From assembly GCF_000235365.1 (NCBI RefSeq), contig NC_016449.1, forward strand, positions 496,001-560,000: a DNA stretch of 64,000 nt, written 5' to 3'. Positions within the stretch are counted from its first letter, which is position 1. Every line of letters begins with the position of its first letter. Positions 59,216 to 64,000 of this stretch are shown here, piece by piece. The notes under the pieces are model-generated. The model was not told where the DNA came from. It did not search any database and was given only the letters and a program-made list of their open reading frames with translations. Origin of the DNA: Eremothecium cymbalariae DBVPG#7215 (Eukaryota; Ascomycota; Saccharomycetes; Saccharomycetales; Saccharomycetaceae). The position numbers and the translations under genes are program-made.

Positions 59216-61906
59216 ATGGACACGACGACGACTATGAGCAACACATTACAGGATATAAAAGAAGAGGAGGATGCTGAGTACATGCAAGATGATGGGGGAT
59301 GTGCAGCTGTATCATCGGGCGTCGTAGGTTCAGTTGGTGTGTCGCAGTTGCCACACTCGCCTACATCGCAGGCTTCTAGTTATGGGACGGAGTTGATGTT
59401 GGATGATGCGATGCAAGAGGCGGAGGCGGGAGATCGTGGGGAGGGGATTTCGGACGGCGGTAGTGGGAAGAGGGAGTTGGGGCTTGGGTTGGGCATTTCG
59501 AATGAACAAGAAGGGTTTGAAGAGAGACGTGGGATGGCGGGTGTTACTGGGGATTCTGTTGGTGGTAGCCATTCGAGTGTATTATTGCTTTCGCAGATGC
59601 TTAGGAAAAGGCCGAGTCAGCTTCAGATGACAGGTGAAGAGGCGCTATTGCCACCGTTGCCAGATATTGATATTGGTGCTTCCCATATGTTTGGAGCACC
59701 GGTTGAAACTGAGGTGGTAGACTTGAGCGACTTGAAGGAGAGTCTAATTCTGGATAATACTGAACGCAGTACTATGCATGTGAACTCTGGCTCTCTTATT
59801 GATGTACCACACTTGAGCATGCCTTTACCTTTGCATATGAATGGTTTCAGGAATGGTTTTTCTTCCGATGACCTTGTCACTGAGCCGTTGGCGGCTGATC
59901 CTGATGATTCTTTTGATCTTTCTAAAGCTTTAGAAATGTCTAACCATGAACACAGTTCTAGCAGCAGTAACCAGGCTACATCCAGCAGTGATGTGGAAAA
60001 TATTACTGGTGTGTCTACATCCAACCCAATGTCGCCATTAGTCTCGGCCCCTATGGCCTCATTAAAACGTAAGATATCTTTTACGTTTAACGCCAACTCT
60101 AGTTCCAACTTGGAGGGAACGCCAGGATTATCCTCGACGTCTGTAGTCCCACAGCAGCAGGATTCTTCACTGATCAAAACAAGTACAAAATCGAGCTCTA
60201 ATAACAGTAGGTCAAATTCTTTTTCTGGTGGTCGTACTAGCAGGAGTAGCTCCAACGCAGCATATAATGTGCTGTTTCCAACGTTAAATGCCACCATTGA
60301 AAGTTCTGCTGAGCAAGTACATCATCAAGTCATCCAAGAAACTTCTAAAAGATCACTAAGGAAGTACAGCGCTGGTAGCCACAATGGTTCATCTGTTTCC
60401 ATTCTTAACAATAGCAGCAGCAGCAGCAGCAACAACAACATCTTAAGTGTCGCTGGCTGCCATACCGGTAACAACTATAACGCTTCGACGGCTGTTGGTG
60501 ATGCTATTCGGAAGTCACATTCATGGCTATCGGCCAAAAAAAGGTCTAGTGGCAATTTAGCTGGAAGTTACAACACAGATGTAGCTAAGGGTTATGGAAC
60601 ATCTCTTTCATCTCCTTTAGTTAGCAAAAAGACTCCATTATTGAGGCGTGCATCCAGCGTAATCTTAAGAAAAGCGTACCCTAAAAGAAAGGGTTCTGTC
60701 GGGCTATCTTCCTCTGTTCCATCTTCACCCCAGGCAGACCAATTGAGGGAGCAAAGCTCTTTAAGTAGCCCATGTGGATACGAAGATTTCACAACCGCAA
60801 ACCCATTAAAGAACAGGATAAAACCCTCGTTAAGTGCTATCCTATCGCCAGCCTCCAGCGATCATGAAAATGATTACTTGGGATCTATTCCTGCATATGC
60901 TCCTACATTGATACATTCTGGAAGCGTATTGACACCAGCAACATCACCTATACTGTCAGTTACTTCTCCCATTTCATCATATCCTCCTTCATTTGGAAGT
61001 AAAGTTAAAAGAGGATTCTCAAGAATAATCGGTGGAGGCCAGTCCAAACCTATAGCCTCGCAGACAATAGAGTCTAGTATAACACCAGTTCCTTCTGCAT
61101 ATTCCACTTTTCAAGATACTGTGAGTGGTAGTTACAGGACTTCACCAGTAGATTCTGTTTTCACGACTGACGAGCTACATTCAATTGGCAAAAGCTCGAT
61201 TGATCGACAAGGGTACTTGCGCTCTCCGGATAGCGCAATAGCATCTCAATCTTCATCCCTTCGTCATGTATCTACCAAGCGAGAACTTTTGTCATCTGTC
61301 ACCAACAATTGCATTAATCCTAGAAGAAATCCTTCGAATAAAAATCAAAATAGTCAAAACGGCAGCGTGCTTCTTACAGGCTCAATTGGTCAAAACTTTA
61401 ACCTTCCAAAGAGTAATAGCTCATCTAGTGTTTGTGCACAGAACAGTGCTACCAGTGCTACTAGCGAGTCTAGTATAGATCTCGATAGCAGCGGCCAATT
61501 TTCGAAATCGGAAGTTGAGGTTAATGTTGACGTAAATGCGCTAACGAAGAACTTACCTACAATCACGATTACCGAAAATTTTGGTGCTAAAAACACAACT
61601 CCTATCCAAACACAATCAAATATATTGTTAGATAAGGCCTACATCTCAGCTGTTAATGTTCCAAGCCTTTCAAAGGCAAAAAGTAATAATAATAAAACTC
61701 GTAAAATCCCCCTAAAAGAATACATTCATATCTTGATGAGCCAACAGATGATAGAAGATCAAAGATTTGCTGTACTGGAAAATTCCTTTAACACCAGTGG
61801 CTGGTGTTCGAACGACGATATGTTGAATTTACGACAGAAGAGGGTCATCATTAATCGGAAGTGGGCAGAAAGAATTTCGTATTATCAAAATAAATTAGAA
61901 GCTTGA
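59216..61906 (+). CDS. Uncharacterised Ser-rich protein, YOL036W/YIR016W orthologue
   Basis: The first ATG, 59216, gives 896 residues (MDTTTTMSNTLQDIKEEEDA); the frame is open slightly further through a GTG. YOL036W (761 residues) and YIR016W (265 residues) are duplicates in S. cerevisiae, and this single gene stands exactly where both should: after RPR2 (YIR015W) and PRE6 (YOL038W) and before a MET28-type gene (YIR017C). The protein is mostly disordered, Ser/Asn-rich, with many short basic phosphosite-like patches (KRKISFTF, KKRSSGNL, RRASSVIL, KRKGSVG). The C-terminal 65 residues are ordered and likely conserved: KIPLKEYIHILMSQQMIEDQ and NLRQKRVIINRKWAERISYY. No catalytic domain is visible. 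Function is unknown. Confidence 0.82.
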   Translation: MDTTTTMSNTLQDIKEEEDAEYMQDDGGCAAVSSGVVGSVGVSQLPHSPTSQASSYGTELMLDDAMQEAEAGDRGEGISDGGSGKRELGLGLGISNEQEGFEERRGMAGVTGDSVGGSHSSVLLLSQMLRKRPSQLQMTGEEALLPPLPDIDIGASHMFGAPVETEVVDLSDLKESLILDNTERSTMHVNSGSLIDVPHLSMPLPLHMNGFRNGFSSDDLVTEPLAADPDDSFDLSKALEMSNHEHSSSSSNQATSSSDVENITGVSTSNPMSPLVSAPMASLKRKISFTFNANSSSNLEGTPGLSSTSVVPQQQDSSLIKTSTKSSSNNSRSNSFSGGRTSRSSSNAAYNVLFPTLNATIESSAEQVHHQVIQETSKRSLRKYSAGSHNGSSVSILNNSSSSSSNNNILSVAGCHTGNNYNASTAVGDAIRKSHSWLSAKKRSSGNLAGSYNTDVAKGYGTSLSSPLVSKKTPLLRRASSVILRKAYPKRKGSVGLSSSVPSSPQADQLREQSSLSSPCGYEDFTTANPLKNRIKPSLSAILSPASSDHENDYLGSIPAYAPTLIHSGSVLTPATSPILSVTSPISSYPPSFGSKVKRGFSRIIGGGQSKPIASQTIESSITPVPSAYSTFQDTVSGSYRTSPVDSVFTTDELHSIGKSSIDRQGYLRSPDSAIASQSSSLRHVSTKRELLSSVTNNCINPRRNPSNKNQNSQNGSVLLTGSIGQNFNLPKSNSSSSVCAQNSATSATSESSIDLDSSGQFSKSEVEVNVDVNALTKNLPTITITENFGAKNTTPIQTQSNILLDKAYISAVNVPSLSKAKSNNNKTRKIPLKEYIHILMSQQMIEDQRFAVLENSFNTSGWCSNDDMLNLRQKRVIINRKWAERISYYQNKLEA

Positions 61907-62502
61907 AGATTCATTCAACTATATTTTATTCATCCCCTATATATAAACCCTTCTTTAGAGGTTCGAAATCGAGGGATGATAATGGATTATGTTGAAGTTT
62001 TCAGAATATAGGAATTAAGTGGTGTGTCAACTTTGGGCAGTTCATCCAAAGTATTAAATTACTCTTTTGGTCCGTCCATCCTGCATTTCCTTACTCATCA
62101 CTAGTGTTCACTCTACTTGGTTTTGATCGTCAGGTTTAAAACATACAAGTTGAACTATTATTACCATTATCAGTGTTATCAATATCCATAAGTACTGCTT
62201 ATGGTTATCACCACTCTGGTTATATTTCTTGAATGTTATTTACTCTGTGTGTTGTTGATTTCTTCTCCCATCATTCGAATTCGTCAACGAGCAAAAGGTT
62301 ACTCCAATTATGTCTTCATATTCGGCATTCTAGCAAGAAATGGATCATTATTTTGTGGCGTCTGGTGCCTTTTTTGAAACGATTTTATTTCGATAAATTG
62401 CTTTAAGTTGTTAAGTAAAGCTCAGCTGCAACTGTTTTGTTGATCGCATTCGCATAATGTATATTATTATTCAAATTGTACAAATTATCACTTTTTACTT
62501 AG
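61907..62502. other. Convergent 3' region between YOL036W orthologue and bZIP gene
   Basis: 596 A/T-rich bases between convergent genes. No motif or small gene recognised. Confidence 0.5.
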
Positions 62503-63486
62503 TTATTTAGCGTTATTGGCGCTCTCGAAGTTAGCCGCTTTATTCCTTCTTTTGATAGTATCCAATACTTCCTTTGACTTTCTTTCATTTACTTCCTCGA
62601 GCTTTTGCTTCCAAAATTTATTCTCCTCCATCAACTCATCAATCCGCTTGTACATTCCTGATATCTCTACATTAAGCTGTCTTAACTTGCTCAGTTTTTC
62701 TTGTTCTCGTAGCTTCTTGCGTATTCTAAATCTCGCACTTGCCTCAGTATTTCTTTTCCTTTTCTCCATCTGCAACCTGATAATATCTTCATCATCTCCT
62801 TCAGAATTCAACGTTCCGGAATCATTCACAGTCACTGTTGATTCATTGTCATTTGAACCTCTCTGTCTATCCTCAGAGGATATTCGACGATGATCACAAG
62901 GTACATCAGAACAGCCTGAAACTAAAGAACCATTAGATAACTGCTTAGACACTTGAATATTGGCAAACTTTACGTCAGGTAATTTTGATAAGCCCCCACC
63001 TTTTTTATTAATTTGATTTATAATCTCCTCAGCGTTTCCAGTACTAACAAGCAACAACGACAGCAAGCGAGAACCCAAATCTGAGTTATTGGAAATCAGA
63101 TCTTGCAATTGGCGAGACAATTCGCCATACCTAGACACATCGAAATATGTCGAACTTAAAGGGCTACCAACGCCAGTACTAATATCCTCACTATTGGCCC
63201 GCATAATTCTATAGTCTCCTGGCATATTTGTGTCTTTAGCTCCTGCTACGCTTCCCTCGGAATGTGGTGATCCTAAAGAGTCAGCAATCTCATATACATC
63301 TCCTTCTCGTGTACCGTCATATATCTCCTTCAAAATATTAGTGCAAATATCCCGATATCTTCTCTTATATTGTTCTGAAGTTAGTGTCGACTGTGATTCA
63401 CTCTTGGCATTACGATGCATTCGTGTTTTAGAAGTTATTGATGTTGATTTCATGCCATGTCCTCCTGCTCTAGCTGCACTAATCAT
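62503..63486 (-). CDS. MET28: bZIP transcription factor, Met28-like
   Basis: The 327 residues end in a basic leucine zipper: basic region EKRKRNTEASARFRIRKKLR (about 241-260), then heptads LSKLRQLNVEISGMYKRIDE and MEENKFWKQKLEEV. The basic region resembles Met28 and the Neurospora CYS-3 sulphur regulator. Position agrees: the YIR016W orthologue precedes it and Met28 is YIR017C, convergent, as here. Met28 joins Cbf1 and Met4 on TCACGTG sites of sulphur genes. S. cerevisiae Met28 has only 187 residues; the extra 140 here are an N-terminal extension with LTSEQYKRRYRDICTNILKE and YGELSRQLQDLISNNSDLGS, which may carry functions found in Met4 or CYS-3. Upstream Cbf1 and Met31/32-type sites suggest autoregulation. 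Confidence 0.8.
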   Translation of the reverse strand: MISAARAGGHGMKSTSITSKTRMHRNAKSESQSTLTSEQYKRRYRDICTNILKEIYDGTREGDVYEIADSLGSPHSEGSVAGAKDTNMPGDYRIMRANSEDISTGVGSPLSSTYFDVSRYGELSRQLQDLISNNSDLGSRLLSLLLVSTGNAEEIINQINKKGGGLSKLPDVKFANIQVSKQLSNGSLVSGCSDVPCDHRRISSEDRQRGSNDNESTVTVNDSGTLNSEGDDEDIIRLQMEKRKRNTEASARFRIRKKLREQEKLSKLRQLNVEISGMYKRIDELMEENKFWKQKLEEVNERKSKEVLDTIKRRNKAANFESANNAK

Positions 63487-64000
63487 GATTTAAACTCAAA
63501 GCTGTATCTGTCTGCTTTTATTTAACAACTAAGAGAGACAGACACCCGTTTGAATTTACGATTATAGTATATATGATGTCGTGATATGACTCTATCTATG
63601 ACAACGCAACACTTTCCTTAATGGAAGACTAACGCTAATAATAAATAGTAAATAAGATGCCTTCCTTCTTAGGTTTCACATATATTTGGGAAGAAATTCC
63701 CAGCAAAAACTACATGCTGTTAGGGCCATGGCGGATATGTCTTCGTACCATTTGCATTGCTAGTTCCCTGAAGAAGGGAGGTAGAGGATAACGTTACTGA
63801 GGACTTGTAGTATGAAGTGCTTATGGAAGTGTGGCTAGCTTGAACTATGTAACTATTTGCAGATGAACCACACTTTCGGTGTGTGGCTCGAAGGCAGCAC
63901 GGTGATTAAATCTGCAGGTGACTATCTGTCACGTGCAAATAAAGTTTATGCATGATGCTCGAGGGATATTGCGCTCGAGTCGTGCGCGCCAAAGCATACC
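63487..64000. other. MET28 promoter region to window edge
   Basis: 514 bases. Contains a Cbf1-type TCACGTG at 63929-63935 and two TGTGGC cores at 63830-63835 and 63882-63887. CTCGAG occurs twice near the end (63959-63977). Confidence 0.55.
63830..63935. promoter_or_regulatory. Sulphur-regulon sites: two Met31/32 cores and a Cbf1 site
   Basis: TGTGGC at 63830-63835 and 63882-63887 match the Met31/Met32 core; TCACGTG at 63929-63935 matches the Cbf1-Met4-Met28 site. All lie 340-450 bp upstream of MET28. The combination is typical of sulphur-assimilation promoters; binding is inferred. Confidence 0.6.

Noticed and set aside
59623..60297. 224-codon antisense ORF inside the YOL036W orthologue
   Set aside because: A shadow of Ser codons read in reverse (Leu/Glu-rich); the sense frame is much longer and conserved in position.

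Overview
The window is nuclear DNA of a budding yeast (Saccharomycetaceae). Thirty protein genes and two tRNA genes could be placed, nearly all recognisable as orthologues of Saccharomyces cerevisiae genes. Genes are compact and almost intron-free, with TATA-rich, A/T-rich spacers and classic yeast promoter motifs (Reb1, PAC/RRPE, PACE, Gcn4, Cbf1). The gene order interleaves pairs of S. cerevisiae regions: YGR with YPR genes on the left, YER with YIR genes in the middle, and YIR with YOL genes on the right. That is what a lineage that never underwent the whole-genome duplication (Kluyveromyces, Lachancea, Zygosaccharomyces, Torulaspora, Eremothecium and relatives) should look like. I cannot name the genus from sequence alone. 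Gene names below rest on recalled protein similarity plus synteny; no database search was run.

Layout. 1-31 kb is an inverted YGR/YPR block: a partial YGR127W-like NRDE protein, VSB1 (frameshifted), a small YPR145C-A-position ORF, ASN1, NOC4, tRNA-Ile(AAU), PIS1, TPC1, RRP46, VAS1, YLH47, SPT6 (frameshifted), CTR1, DAM1, SHY1, MRPS5, and an HMG-box regulator. 31.2-34.6 kb is a 3.4 kb non-coding stretch whose right half is packed with long perfect hairpin-forming palindromes. 34.6-51.8 kb is a YER/YIR block: AFG3, BIM1, a GCR1_C-type DNA-binding protein, MSL1, HEM14, PRP22, PRE1, PRI1, EGH1. 52-64 kb is a YOL/YIR block: tRNA-Glu(CUC), MDM38, VLD1, RPR2, MIM1, PRE6 (with an intron), a YOL036W/YIR016W orthologue, and a MET28-type bZIP gene.

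Functional themes. Many products are mitochondrial (TPC1, YLH47, MDM38, SHY1, MRPS5, AFG3, HEM14, MIM1, dual-targeted VAS1). Two 20S proteasome subunits (PRE1, PRE6) each carry a PACE/Rpn4 site. RNA metabolism is represented by NOC4, RRP46, MSL1, PRP22 and RPR2. There is no operon logic; neighbours are independent transcription units.

Most interesting observations: the cluster of unrelated perfect inverted repeats at about 33.0-34.5 kb; single-base frameshifts at T homopolymers in both VSB1 and the essential gene SPT6, which look more like consensus errors than decay; a canonical 128-nt intron in PRE6, which S. cerevisiae lacks; C-rich, G-quadruplex-capable tracts and further palindromes upstream of the YOL036W orthologue; and both LETM1 paralogues, MDM38 and YLH47, in one window of a non-duplicated genome.
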